From NCBI RefSeq assembly GCF_035594125.1, contig NC_087178.1, forward strand, positions 9,971,001 through 10,035,000: a DNA stretch of 64,000 nt. Reading direction: 5' to 3'. The notes under the pieces are model-generated. The model was not told the origin of the DNA and searched no databases. It was given only the letters and a program-made list of their open reading frames with translations. Within the stretch, counting starts at the first letter, position 1; every line of letters starts with the position of its first letter. Of the stretch, positions 37,887-49,988 are shown in pieces. A program made the position numbers and the translations under genes. This stretch comes from Scylla paramamosain. Taxonomy: Eukaryota > Arthropoda > Malacostraca > Decapoda > Portunidae.

Positions 37887-38411
37887 AAAAACACTAAAAG
37901 GCAAGTTTTTCGTAAAATTTGGTTTTATTCCCATGTATTGTGATTGCCCAGCTTTTTAGTGCTTTATTGCCTAACATGCTCAAAAACACTCAAAGACACT
38001 TTTCTGGTAATGTCATTTTATTCCCACATAAAGTTAGTTTCGCATGGAATTTGGGGTTTTGGTAACTAAGAATGTAAAAAAAAACACACTCATAATACAC
38101 GCATTTAGTAAGGTTGTTCTGTATCTTGATTAAGAGTGTTATTCATGAGTTTCAGCATTTTGGTATCTTAGAAACTTCTCCACACAAACGAGTTTTTGCG
38201 TTGTGTGCCTTGTGATTCTGGTGAAACTATAAAACACTCATTATACACGTTTTTCGTTATGTCCATTTTTTTTTCCTAATATACAGTGCTTTGCATCCAT
38301 TTTTGCGTTTTTTTTATGTAACAAGCTCAAAAACACACAAAGTATACTTTTCTGGTAATATTATTCTAATTTTTCATATTCGTTGGTTTGCATCCGTTTT
38401 AGCGTTTTTCT
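37887..38411 (+). repeat. F block closing unit 2
   Basis: Copy of 26607-27130, ending at the unit boundary TTTTTCTACG/AGGAAATT. Confidence 0.82.
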
Positions 38412-41400
38412 ACGAGGAAATTAAACGACTTTACAAGAAAATTGTCTTTTGAGTGTTTTTCAGCATGTTAAGCACCAAAACGATAAATAATATGGAAGTC
38501 ACTCTATATGGGAATCCAAAACAAAATTACTGAAAACGTGTCTTTTCAGTGTTTTACGTAAAAAATGTTAAAACTGATGCAAACAGACCAATATGAAGAT
38601 ATAGAATAACATTACCAAAAAGATATATTTTAAGTATTTTTGAGCTTGTAACAAACAAAAAAAAAAAAACGCGAAAATAGATGCAAAGCACTCTATATTG
38701 AGAAACAAAAAGACATTACGAGAAACGTGTATAATGAGTATTTTATAGTTTCACAAGAACCACAAAGCAAAAAACGCAAAAACTAGTGTATATGGAGAAG
38801 TTTCTTAGATACCAAAATGCTGAAACTCCTGAATAACACTCTTAATTAAGAAACAGAATAACATTACTAAATGCGTGTATTTTGAGTGTTTTTCACATTC
38901 TTAGTTACTAGAACACAAAAAAGCATGCGAAACAAGCTTTATGTGGGAAAAAAATGATATAACCAGAAAAGTGTCATTTGAGGGTTTTTGAGAGAGTTAG
39001 GCAATAAAGCACTAAAAAGGAGGGCAATCACATTACAACGGAATAAAACCAACTTTTACCAAGAACTTGCATTTAAGTGTTTTTTAACTCCTTATATACC
39101 AAAACGCTAAAAACACATGCAAAACATCCTTTACGGAGAAACAGATTAACATTACCAAAAACATATATTTTGAGTGTTTTTGATCATGTTACCTCTAAAA
39201 ACACTTAAATACATGCTTAGAACCCTATGTCTGGGAAACGAAAGGACATTACGAAAAACGTGTATTATGCGTGTTTTTAAGTTTCATAAGTACCAAAAAG
39301 CTAAAACCTCTTTATAAAGAAAAAAATAAAGAATTAACAAAAAAATAGGATTTTTTTTGTTATTCTTCTTCATAGGTACTTAGATGCAAAAATTCTGGCA
39401 AAATTCAGGGAAATTATGTGTAAAAAGAACATTATCAAAAATGTTCATTTTAGCTTTTTTTCGGACTGTTATGTACCAAACCATGAAGTGCATGCAAACC
39501 CAATTATATGGAGAAATCAGACGACTTTACGAGAAACCTGTGTTTCTATTGTTTTTGAGCATGTTAGTCACCAAAACAATAAATAATATTAGTCATTCTA
39601 TGTGGTAATCCAAAACAAAATTACTTTAAACGTATCTTTTTGGTGTTTTACGTAGAAAAACGCTAAAACGGATGCAAGCCAACCAATATAAAGAAATACA
39701 ATAAGATTACCAAAAAGGTATAATTTGAGTGTTTTATTAGCTTTTTACTTACAAAAAAAACGCGAAAATGGATGGAAAGCTCCCTCTATTGGTTAACAAA
39801 AGGACATTACGAGAAACGTGTATAATGAGTGTTTTATAGATTCTCAAGAATCACAAGACAAAACGCAAAAACTCGTATATATGGAGAAGTTTCTTAGATA
39901 CCAAAATGGTGAAACTCCTGAATAACACTATCAATTGAGAAACAGAACAACCTTACCAAATGCGTGTATTTTGAGTGTTTTTCACATTCTTATTTACCAA
40001 AACCCCAAATTTTATGTGAAAGTAGCTTTATGTGGGAAAAAAAAATTACCAGAAAAGTGTCTTTTAAGTTTTTTTTTTTTTTAGCATGATAGGCAATAAA
40101 GCACTAAAAAGCAGGGCAATCACATTACATGGGAAAAAAATCAACTTTTACCAAGTGTTTTTTCTAAGTGTTTTTGAGCTCCTTATATACCAAAACGCTA
40201 AAACGCATGTAAAACACCCTTTATTTAGAATCGGAAAAACATTACCAAAAACATGTATTTTGAGTGTTTTTGATCATGTTACATATAAAAACGCTTAAAT
40301 ACATGCAAAGAATCTTATGTTTGGGAAACGAAAGGACATTTCGAGAAACGTGTATTATGAGTGTTTTTAAGTTCTTTAAGTACCAAAAAGCTAAAACCCA
40401 CAAATAACACTCTTTATAGAGAAAAAGTAAATAAATAAATAAATAGAAAAATAGGATTTTTTTTTATTCATCTTCATAGGTACAGAGATGCTAAAGTTCT
40501 GCCAAAAATTCAGGGAAATTGTGTGAAAAAAGAACATTATGAAAAAGAGTTAATTTTAGCTTTTTTTCGGACTGTTATGTACCAAACCCTAAAGTGCATG
40601 CAAAGCACTTTAGCATGGGGAAATTAAACGACCTTACCAGAAACCTGTCTTTTGTGTTTTTTTTTTTTTTTTCAGCATGTTAGGCACCAAAACGATAAAT
40701 AATATGGAAGTCACTAAATGTGGGAATCCATCACAAAATTACTGAAAAAGTATCTTTTCAGTGTTTTACGTAGATAAACGCTAAATCGGATGCAAACCAA
40801 CGAATATGGAGAAACAGAATAACATTACCAAAAAAGGTATATTTTGAGTGTTTTTGAGCTTCTTACCTTCAAAAAACGCGAAAATGGATGGAAAGCACTC
40901 TATATTGGGATACAAAAAGACATTACGAGAAACGTGTATAATGAGTGTTTTATAGTTTCACAACAGCCACAAGGCAAAAATCGCAAAACTCGGTGTATAT
41001 GGAGAAGTTTCTTAGATACCAAAATGCTGAAACTCAGAAATAACACTCTTAATTAAGAATACAGAACATCCTTACCAAATGCATGTATTTTGAGTGCTTT
41101 TCACATTCTTAGTTACCAAAACCAAAAATTGCATGCAAAACTAGCTTTATGTAGGGAAAAAAAATGACATTAACAAAAAAAGTGTCTTTTGAGTGTTTTT
41201 GAGCGTGGTAGGCACTAAAGCTCTAAAAAAGAGGGCAATCACATTACATGGGAATAAAACCAACTTTTACCAAGAACCTGCCTTTACGTGTTTTTGAACT
41301 TCTTACATACCAAAACGCTAAAACGCTTGCAAAACACCCTTTAGGGAGAAACAGAATAACATTACCAGAAACATGTATTGTGAGTGTTTTTGATCATGTT

Positions 41401-44400
41401 ACCTATAAAAATGCCTAAATACATGCAAAGAACCCTATGTTTGGAAAATGAAAGAACATTACGAAAATCGTGTATTATGAGTGTTTTTAAGTTCCTTAAG
41501 TACCAAAAAGCTAAAACCCACAAATAACTTTTTATTGAGAGAAAAAAAATTGTTATTCATCTTCATAAGTACCGAGATGCCAAAATTCTGCCAAAATTCA
41601 TGGAAATTTTGTAAAAAAAAAAAATCATTATAAAAAAATAATTTTAGCTCTTTTCCAGAGTTATGTACAAACTCTGAAATGCATGCAAATCCACCTATAT
41701 GGGGAAATTACACGACTTTACCATAAACCTGTCTTTTGAGTGTTTTTCAGCAATCTGAACAATATTACTTAAAACGTGTCTTTTCAGTGATTTACGTAGA
41801 ACAACGCTAAAACAGATGCAAACCAACCAATATGATGAAATAGAATATTACCAAAAAGATATATTTTGTTGTGTTTTTGAGCTTGTTACCTACAAAAAAT
41901 GCAAAAATGGATGGAAAGCACTTTATATTGGCAAATAAGAGGACATTACGAGAAACGTGTATGAGTGTTTTATAGTTTGACAATAACCACAAGGTAAAAT
42001 ACTTAAAAACTCGTGTTTCTTACATACCAAAAAGCTGAAACTCATCAATAACACTTTTAATTTTGAAAAAGAAATACCTTACCAAATGTGTGTATTAGAA
42101 AAGTTTCTTACATACCAAAATGCTGAAACTCATGAATAACACTTTTAATTAGGAAATAGAACAACCTTTTTTTTTCACATTCTTAGTTACCAAAACCCCA
42201 AATTCCTTGCAAAACTAGCTTTATGTGGAAAAAAAAAATGATATAACCAGAAAGTGTTTTTTGAGTGTTTTTGAGCGTGTTAGGCAATAAAGTACTAAAA
42301 AGCAGGGGAATCACATTACATGGGAATAATAACAACTTTTACCAAGAACTTGCCTTTAAGTGTTTTTGAGCTAATTACATACCAAAACGCTAAAACGTAT
42401 GCAAAACACCTTTTATGGAGAAAGAGAATAAAATTACCAAAAACATATATTTTGAGTGTTTTTGATTATGTTATCTATAAAAACGCTTAAATACATACAA
42501 AAAACCTTATGTTTAAGAAACGAAAGGACATTACGAGAAATGTGTATTATAAGTGTTTTTAAGTTCCTTAAGTATCAAAAAGCTAAAACCCACAAATAAC
42601 ACTCTTTATTTAGGAAAAAATAATAAAATAAAAAAATAGGATTTTTTTGTTATTCATCTTCATAGGTACCGAGATGCCAAAATTCTGGGAAAATTGAGGA
42701 CTATTATAATTATGTTAAAACAAAAATTATCAAAAAAGTGAATTTTAACTTTTTTTTTTGGACTGTTATGTACAAAACCCTAAAGTGCATCCAAAGACTC
42801 CTATATGAGGAAATTAAACGAGCTTACCAGAAATCTGTTTTTTGAGTGTTTTTCAGCATGTTAGGCACCAAAACGATAAATAATAAGGATCTCACTCTAT
42901 ATGAGAATCCAAAACAAAAATACTGAAAAAGTGTTTTTTCTTTCTTTTACGTAGAAAAACGCTAAAACGGATGCAAACCTACCAATATCTAGAAATAGAA
43001 AAACATTACCAAAAAGGTATATTTTAAGTGTTTTTGAGCTTGTTACCTACAAAAAACGCGAAAATTGATGCAAAGCACTCTATATTAAAAAACAAAAGGA
43101 CTTTGCAAGAAAACTGTATAATGAGTTTTTTATAGTTCAAAAGAATCAAAAGGCTAAAAACACAAAAACTCGTGTATATGGAGAAGGTTCCTAGATACCA
43201 AAATGCTGAAACTCATGAATAACACTCTTAATTGAGAAAGATAACAACCTTACTAAATGCGTGTATTTTGAGTGCTTTTCACATTCTTAGTTACCAAAAC
43301 CCCAAATTGCATGCAAAACCACCTTTATGTCAGAAAAAAATCACATTACTAGAAAAGTGTCTTTTAAGTTAAAAGACACTTTTAAGATACCAAAATGCTG
43401 AAACTCCTGAATAACACTCTTAATTGAGAAACAGAACAACCTTTTTAAATACGTGTATTTTGAGTGTTTTTCACATTCTTAGTTACCAAAACCCCAAATT
43501 GCATACGAAACTAGCTTTATGTGGGGAAAAAAGTGACATTACCAGAATAGTGTCTTTTCAGTGTTTCTGAGCGTGTTAGGCAATAAAGCACTAAAAAGGA
43601 GAGCAATCATTTTACATGGGAATAAAACCAACTTTTACCAAGAACTTACCTTTAAGTGTTTTTGAGCTAAAACGCATGCAAAACACCCCTTATGGAGAAA
43701 CAGAATAACATTACCAAAAACATGTATTTTGAGTATTTTTGATTATGTTACCTATAAAAACTCTAATAATGCAAAGAAACTTATGTTTGGGAAACGAAAG
43801 AACATTTCGAGAATCGTGTATTATGAGTGTTTTTTTATTTTTTTTAAGTACCAAAAAGCTAAAACCCTAAAATAACATTCTTTAGAGACAAAAAAAAAAT
43901 AAATAAAAAAACTTGATTTTTTTTTATTTATCTTCATAGGTACCGAGATGGCAAAATTGTGGCAAAATTCAGGAAAATTATGTGAGAAAAGAATATTATG
44001 AAAAAAAGTAAATTTTTGCTTTTTTTTTCGGACTGTTATGTACCAAACCCTAAAGTGGATGCAAAGCCACCTATATTGGGAAATTAAACGACTTTACCAG
44101 AAACCTGTCTTTTGAGCGTTTTTCAGCATGTTAGGCACCAAAACAATAAATAATATGGAAGTCACTCAAAATGGGAATCTATCACAAAATTACTGAAAAA
44201 GTGTCTTCAGTGTTTTAGGTAAAAAAAAAACGCTAAAAAGGATGCAAACCAACGAATATGAAGAAATAGAATAATATTACCAAAAGGTATATTATGAATG
44301 TTTTTGAGCTTCTTACCTACAAAAAAAGCGAAAATGGATGGAAAGCACTCTATATTGGGATACAAAAGGACATTACGAGTAACGTGTATAATAAGTGTTT

Positions 44401-44985
44401 TATAGTTTCACAAGAACCACAAGGCAAAAAACGCAAAAACTCGTGTATATGAAGAATTTTCTTAGATACCAAAATGCTGAAACTCAGGAATAACGCTCTT
44501 TATTAAGAATACAGAAAAACCTTACCAAATTTGTGTATTTTGAGTGCTTTTCACATTCTTAGTTACCAAAACTCCAAATTGCATGCGAAACTAGCTTTAT
44601 GTGGGAAAAAAATGACATTACCAGAAAAGTGTCTTTTGAGTGTTTTTGAGCGTGATAGGCAATAAAGCACTATAAAGCAGGGAAATCACATGACATGGGA
44701 ATAAAACCAACTTTTACCAAGAACTTGCCTTAAAGTGTTTCTGAGCTCCTTACATATCAAAACGCTAAAACGCATGCAGAACGCCCTTTATGGAGAAACA
44801 GAATAACATTACCAAAAACATGTATTTTGAATGTTTTTGATCATGTTACCTATAAAAAAGCTTAAATACATGCAAAGAACCCTATATTTGGAAAATGAAA
44901 GAACGTTACGAGAAACGTGCATTATGAGTTTTTTTTAAGTTCATTAAGTATGAAAAAGCTAAAACCCACAAATAACATTCTTTAT
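38412..44985 (-). repeat. Large R block of unit 3
   Basis: Same subunit order as 15501-22109, with A/T spacers near 39320-39365, 40425-40470, 41535-41555, 42615-42650 and 43885-43930. No gene is present. Confidence 0.86.
43353..43383. repeat. 31-bp palindrome, unit 3 copy
   Basis: Same exact arms. The upstream flank differs slightly (TTACTAGAAAAG instead of TTACCAGAAAAG), and the downstream flank is as in units 1 and 2. Confidence 0.9.
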
Positions 44986-47880
44986 AGGGTGTTTTCGTAC
45001 CTAACAATGTGAAAAACACTCAAAAAGCACATTTTTGGTAATTTTGTTCTTTTCTCCATATAGAGTGCTCTTCAATGCGTCAAATAGGTCTTGGTACCTA
45101 AGAAATAAAAAAAAAAACACTCATTATAAAAGTTTCTTCTAATGTCTTTTCGTTTCCACATGCAAAGTGTGTTTTGCATACATCTCAGCGTTATGGTACG
45201 TAAGTAGCTGAAAATACCCAAAAGAAAAATTTTTGGTTGTCTTGTTCTTTCATATAGGTAGCTTTCAATGTTTTTTTTTTTATAACTTTGGTACCTAACA
45301 CGTTCATCAACACTCAAAAGACATATTTCTTTAAATGTCGTTTCATCTCCCCATAGATGGTGCTCTGGAGGCATTTTGACGTTTGGGTACATAAAATTGT
45401 GAAAAACACTCAAAATAAACGTTTTTGGTAATGTTCTGTTTCTCCATATACAGTGGTACTAAATAGTTTTTGTGTTTGGTACCTAAGACGCTCAAAGACA
45501 CTAATAATACATCTTTCTCGTAATGTCCATTATTTTATCCATATTGGGTGATTTCCATGCATTTTGGTGTTTTTGTTACGTAACAATGTGAAAAATGCTC
45601 AAAATATACGTTTTCGGTAATGTTCTTCTGTTTCTTCATATACGAGTATAATGTTATACATGCGTTTGTGCATTTTGCTACCTAAAAATCTCAAAAACAC
45701 TGATAAATGAAGTGTCTTTTTATTTCTTTTCGTATCGCCATTTAGGATACTTTGCATGCATTTTTTTTTTTTACGTAAGATAAAGTAAAAAACTCAAAAT
45801 ATACGTTTTTGGTAATGTTATTATGTTTCTCCATAAAATGTGCTTTGCATACATTTTAGCGTTTTGGTACGTAACTAGCTATAAAAGCTCTCAAAATACA
45901 CGCTTTTGGTAATGTTTTGCTTTTCCAAATAGAGAGTTTTCGTTGCTTTTTAGCGTGTTGGTATCTAATATTGTTGTGTTTCTCTAAAGAGAGTATTATT
46001 CATGCATTTTCGCGTTTCGGTACCTGAGAAGCTCAAAAACGCTCTTTATATAAGTTTCTCATAATGCCTTTGGTTACTTTTTTTTTTTTTGGGGGGGGGA
46101 GTTAAGAAGCTCAAAACATTGAAAATATACTTTTTTTGGTAATGTTATTAAGTTTTTTTTTTTCCAAAAAAGGCGTTTTGGATGCGTTTAATTGTTTTTT
46201 GTATGTAAGTAGCTATAAGCACTGAAATGAAAAGTTTTTGTAATCTTTTGTTTTCTCCTATAGGGTGCTTTCCTCGGTTTTTAGCTTCTTGGTACCTAAC
46301 ACGCTCATAAACACTGAAAGGACATGTTTTTGGAAATGTTTCCTTCCCCCATATAGTATGCTTTGCATGCATTTTCGCGTTGCGGTACCTAATAACGTGA
46401 AAAAAGCCTTAAAACACAAGTTTTGGTTAATCTTGTTCTGTTTCTCCATATAGAGTATTATTCATACGTTTTAGTGTTCTGGTACCTATGAAGCTCAATA
46501 CTACTCTATACGTTTCTCTATATACGTCTCTACTATATACGTTTCTTTTAATGTATTCTTTTCCCCTTTTAGGGTTATTTGCATGTATTTTATCGTTTTT
46601 GTACGTAACAGGCGCAAAATTTCTCAAAATGCATGTTTTTGGTAAATCTGTTGAGTTTCTCCATAAAGTGTGTTTTCCAACCGTTTTAGCAGTTTGGTAC
46701 GTAAGTAGCTCAAAACAATGTTTTCCCATTTACGGTACTCTCCATGCTTTTTAAGAGCTTTTTGTGCCTAACACACTCATAAACTCTCAAAAGACATGTT
46801 TCTGGAAATGTCGTTTATTTTGTCCATATCGGGTGCTTTGCATGCATTTTGGCGTTTTCATACCTAACAAAGCTAAATACTTTTGAAATACACGTTTTCT
46901 CCATACATGAGGCTAATCGTGCGTTTTATCGTTTCGGTACCTAATAAGCTAAAAAAATAAAAAAAACTCATAATATTGGTTTCTCTTAATGTCTTTTCGT
47001 TTTCTTATATAGGGTACTTTATATGCATTTTGACGCTTTTGTATATAACAAGCTGAAAAATCGCTCAAAATGCTCTTTTTTTGGTAATGTTTTATGTTTC
47101 TGCAGGAAGGGTGTTTTGCATGTTTAATCGTTTTGGTACATTATAAATTTAAAAACTTCCAAACACGTGAAAAGTCACTTTGTTGGTTATTTCTTTTTCC
47201 TTTCCAACATAGTGCTCTTTTCATACCTCTTATTGTTTTGGTGCCTAACACGTAGAAACACTCTCAAAAGATAGGTTTCTTGTAATTTCGTTTTGTGTCG
47301 TCTTTTAGAGGTCTTTGCATGTATTTTTGCGTTTTGGTACCTAATAATATGAAAACCACTCAAAATATATATTTTCATTCGTGTTGTTTTGTTTCTCCAT
47401 ATAGAGTACTATTAAGGTGCCTCTGTGTTTGGTACCTAAAAAGCTGAAAAGCTCTCATAATACACGTTTCTCGAAATGTCTTTGTTTTCCGGCATAGGGA
47501 ACTTTGCATACATTTCGGCGTTATTCTACTTACGAGTACATGCTTAAAAAACACTGAAAATATATATATATATTTTTTTGTATTGTTATTTTGTTTCTCC
47601 GTAAAGCGTGTTTTGCGTCTGTTCAAGCGTTCTGATTTAGAAGTAGCTCAAAAACACTAAAAAAATACTTTTTTTTTTGTAATTTTGTTTTGTATTCCAA
47701 TATAGGAAGGATGCTTTCCATTTTTTATTTTTTTTTAGAGTTTTGGTGCCTAACACGCTCAAACACTCAAAATTCACGTTTCTGGAAATTTCGTTTCGTT
47801 TCTCCCATAGATTGAACTTTGCATGAATTTCGACGTTTTGGTACATAACATTGTGAAAACAAACAAAATACACGTTTTTA
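44986..47880 (+). repeat. F block of unit 3
   Basis: Near-copy of 22110-25007, including the T13-G9 homopolymer junction at 46078-46099. It ends by an F-to-R switch at TTTTTAG. Confidence 0.86.
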
Positions 47881-49988
47881 GCAAAACACCTTTTATGGAG
47901 AAAGAGAATAAAATTACCAAAAAACATATATTTTTAGTGTTTTTGATCATGTTATCTATAAAAACGGTTAAATACATGCAAAAAACCTTATGTTTAGGAA
48001 ACGAAATGACATTACGAGAAATGTGTATTATAAGTGTTTTCTAAGTTCCTTAAGTACCAAAAAGCTAAAACCCACAAATAACACTTTATTTAGGAAAAAA
48101 GTAATAAAATAAAAAAATAGGATTTTTTTGTTATTCATCTTCATAGGTACCGAGATGCCAAAATTCTGGGAAAATTCAGGACTATTATATGTTAAAACAA
48201 AAATTATCATAAAAGTGAATTTTAACTTTTTTTTTGGACAGTTATGTACCAAACCCTAAAGTGCATCCAAAGACTCCTATATGAGGAAATTAAACGAGCT
48301 TACCAGAAATCTGTTTTTTGTGTTTTTCAGCATGTTAGGCACCAAAACGATAAATAATAAGGATTTCACTGTATATGAGAATCCAAAACAAAAATACTGA
48401 AAAAGTGTTTTTTTTCTTTTACGTAGAAAAACGCAAAAACGGATGCAAACCTACCAATATCAAGAAATAGAAAAACATTACCAAAAAGGTATATTTTGAG
48501 TGTTTTTGAGCTTGTTACCTACAAAAAACGCGAAAATTGATGCAAAGCACTCTATATTAAAAAACAAAAGGACTTTGTAAGAAAAGTGTATAATGAGTTT
48601 TTTATAGTTCAAAAGAACCAAAAGGCTAAAAACACAAAAACTCGTGTATATGGAGAAGGTTCCTAGATACCAAAATGCTGAAACTCATGAATAACACTCT
48701 TAATTGAGAAAGATAACAACCTTACTAAATGCGTGTATTTTGAGTGCTTTTCACCCCAAATTGCATGCAAAACCACCTTTATGTGAGAAAGAAATCACAT
48801 TACCAGAAAAGTGTCTTTTAAGTTAAAAGACACTTTTAAGTTATAAGACATAAATAGTATTACTCTATATGGAAAAAAAAAATAAATAAAATAAAAACAC
48901 TTACCAAAAACGTGATTTTTTAGTTTTATTTTACATTGTAAGATAGCAAAAACGCCAAAATGCATACAAGGTGCCCTCTCTAGGGAAACGAAACGAAATT
49001 TCTAGAAACATGTATTTTTTTTTTTTTTTTTTTAAGTGTTTATGAGCGTGTTAGGCACAAAAACGCTAAAAGGCATAAAAAAGTTCCTCCATGGGGAAAG
49101 CAAAACAACATTTCTAAAAACGTGTGTTTGGTGTGTTTTTGAGCTATTTATGTACAAAAACCATAAAACGAATGGAAAACACCCTTTTAAAAACAAGTAT
49201 TTAAATGCTTTTGAGCTTGCTTCGTATAAAATCGCCAAAATGCATGCAAAGAATGAGGAAATGAAAAGACATTGCGAGAAATGTGTGTTATGAGTGTTTT
49301 TGAGTTTCCTGTCTACGAAAACGCGAAAACCCTGTAATAACACTCTAAATGGAGAAACAGAACAACATCAAAAGAAAAAACAAACGTGCTTTGTGTATTC
49401 TTTTACACTGTTAAGTAATTAAATGCATAAATATAAGTAAGGTACCCTATATGAGGAAAAAAAAAAAAAAGACATTTCCAGGAACATGTTTTTTTGAGTG
49501 ATTATGATCTTGTTAATTACCAAAACGCAAAAATGCATGCAAACACTCTTCATGTAGAAAACATGATAATATTACTGAAACCAAGTATTTTGAGAGTTTT
49601 TGAGCTTATTACCTAGAAAAACGCCAAAATCCTTGATTACACGATCTGAAGAAACAAAAACGCATTACGAGAAACTTGTGTTATGAGTGTTTTTTTTTTC
49701 AGTTTCTTAGGTACTGAAACGCTAAAACGCCTAAATATATGGAGAAAATTAACATTATAAAAACTTGCATTTTGAGTGTATTTCACATGGTTAGGTACCA
49801 AAATGCCAAAATGTACGCAAAGCACACTTTATAGGAAAAGGGAACGAAATATCCAGAAATGTGTTTTTTGAGTGTTTATGAGCGTGTTAGGCACCAAAAC
49901 GGTTAAAAAAGCATGAAAAGTACCCTATATGGAAAAAAGAAACATCATTACCAAAAACGTTTCTCTTCGGTCTTTTTGAGCGAAATAG
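47881..49988 (-). repeat. R tail replacing the telomeric segment
   Basis: The first ~950 bp (to the palindrome at 48807) belong to the ~1.1 kb subfamily and match the R blocks near 30833 and 42406 onward. After the palindrome the monomers are more diverged (GCGTGTTAGGCACAAAAACGC, ATGCATGCAAAG). The block returns to F at GAGCGAAATAG/ACTCAAAATATATG. It is duplicated as 60961-63066. Confidence 0.83.
48807..48837. repeat. 31-bp palindrome, tail copy with a different downstream flank
   Basis: Same arms, but followed by AAGTTATAAGACATAAATAG. The palindrome therefore marks the switch from the ~1.1 kb subunit type into the more diverged R monomers of 48840-49988. The copy at 61889-61919 has the same downstream flank. 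Confidence 0.9.

Larger units (their letters stand above)
27131..38411. repeat. Higher-order repeat unit 2 (~11.28 kb mosaic)
   Basis: Repeats unit 1 joint for joint: R to ~33403, F to 36471, (TTAGG)7, R to ~37090, F to ~37766, short R to ~37886, F to 38411. Relative to unit 1 it lacks 291 bp (equivalent to 15531-15821), the deletion scar lying at 27160/27161. This accounts for most of the length difference. Other differences are scattered substitutions and homopolymer changes. Confidence 0.88.
38412..47880. repeat. Higher-order repeat unit 3, truncated before the telomeric tract
   Basis: Follows units 1 and 2 through the R block (38412-~44985) and most of the F block (~44986-47880). It then leaves the pattern at CACGTTTTTAG/CAAAACACC. 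In units 1 and 2 the equivalent point is about 190 bp before TTAGG. It retains the ~290 bp that unit 2 has lost. Near 42165 it lacks a short stretch (ACTAAACCCTGTG in unit 1) before the TTTTTTTTCACATTC region. Confidence 0.87.

Noticed and set aside
49032..49343. 103-codon minus-strand frame conserved at 62113-62424
   Set aside because: Conserved only because 47.9-50.9 kb is duplicated at 61-64 kb, and a plus-strand frame overlaps it. The translation is monomer-like.
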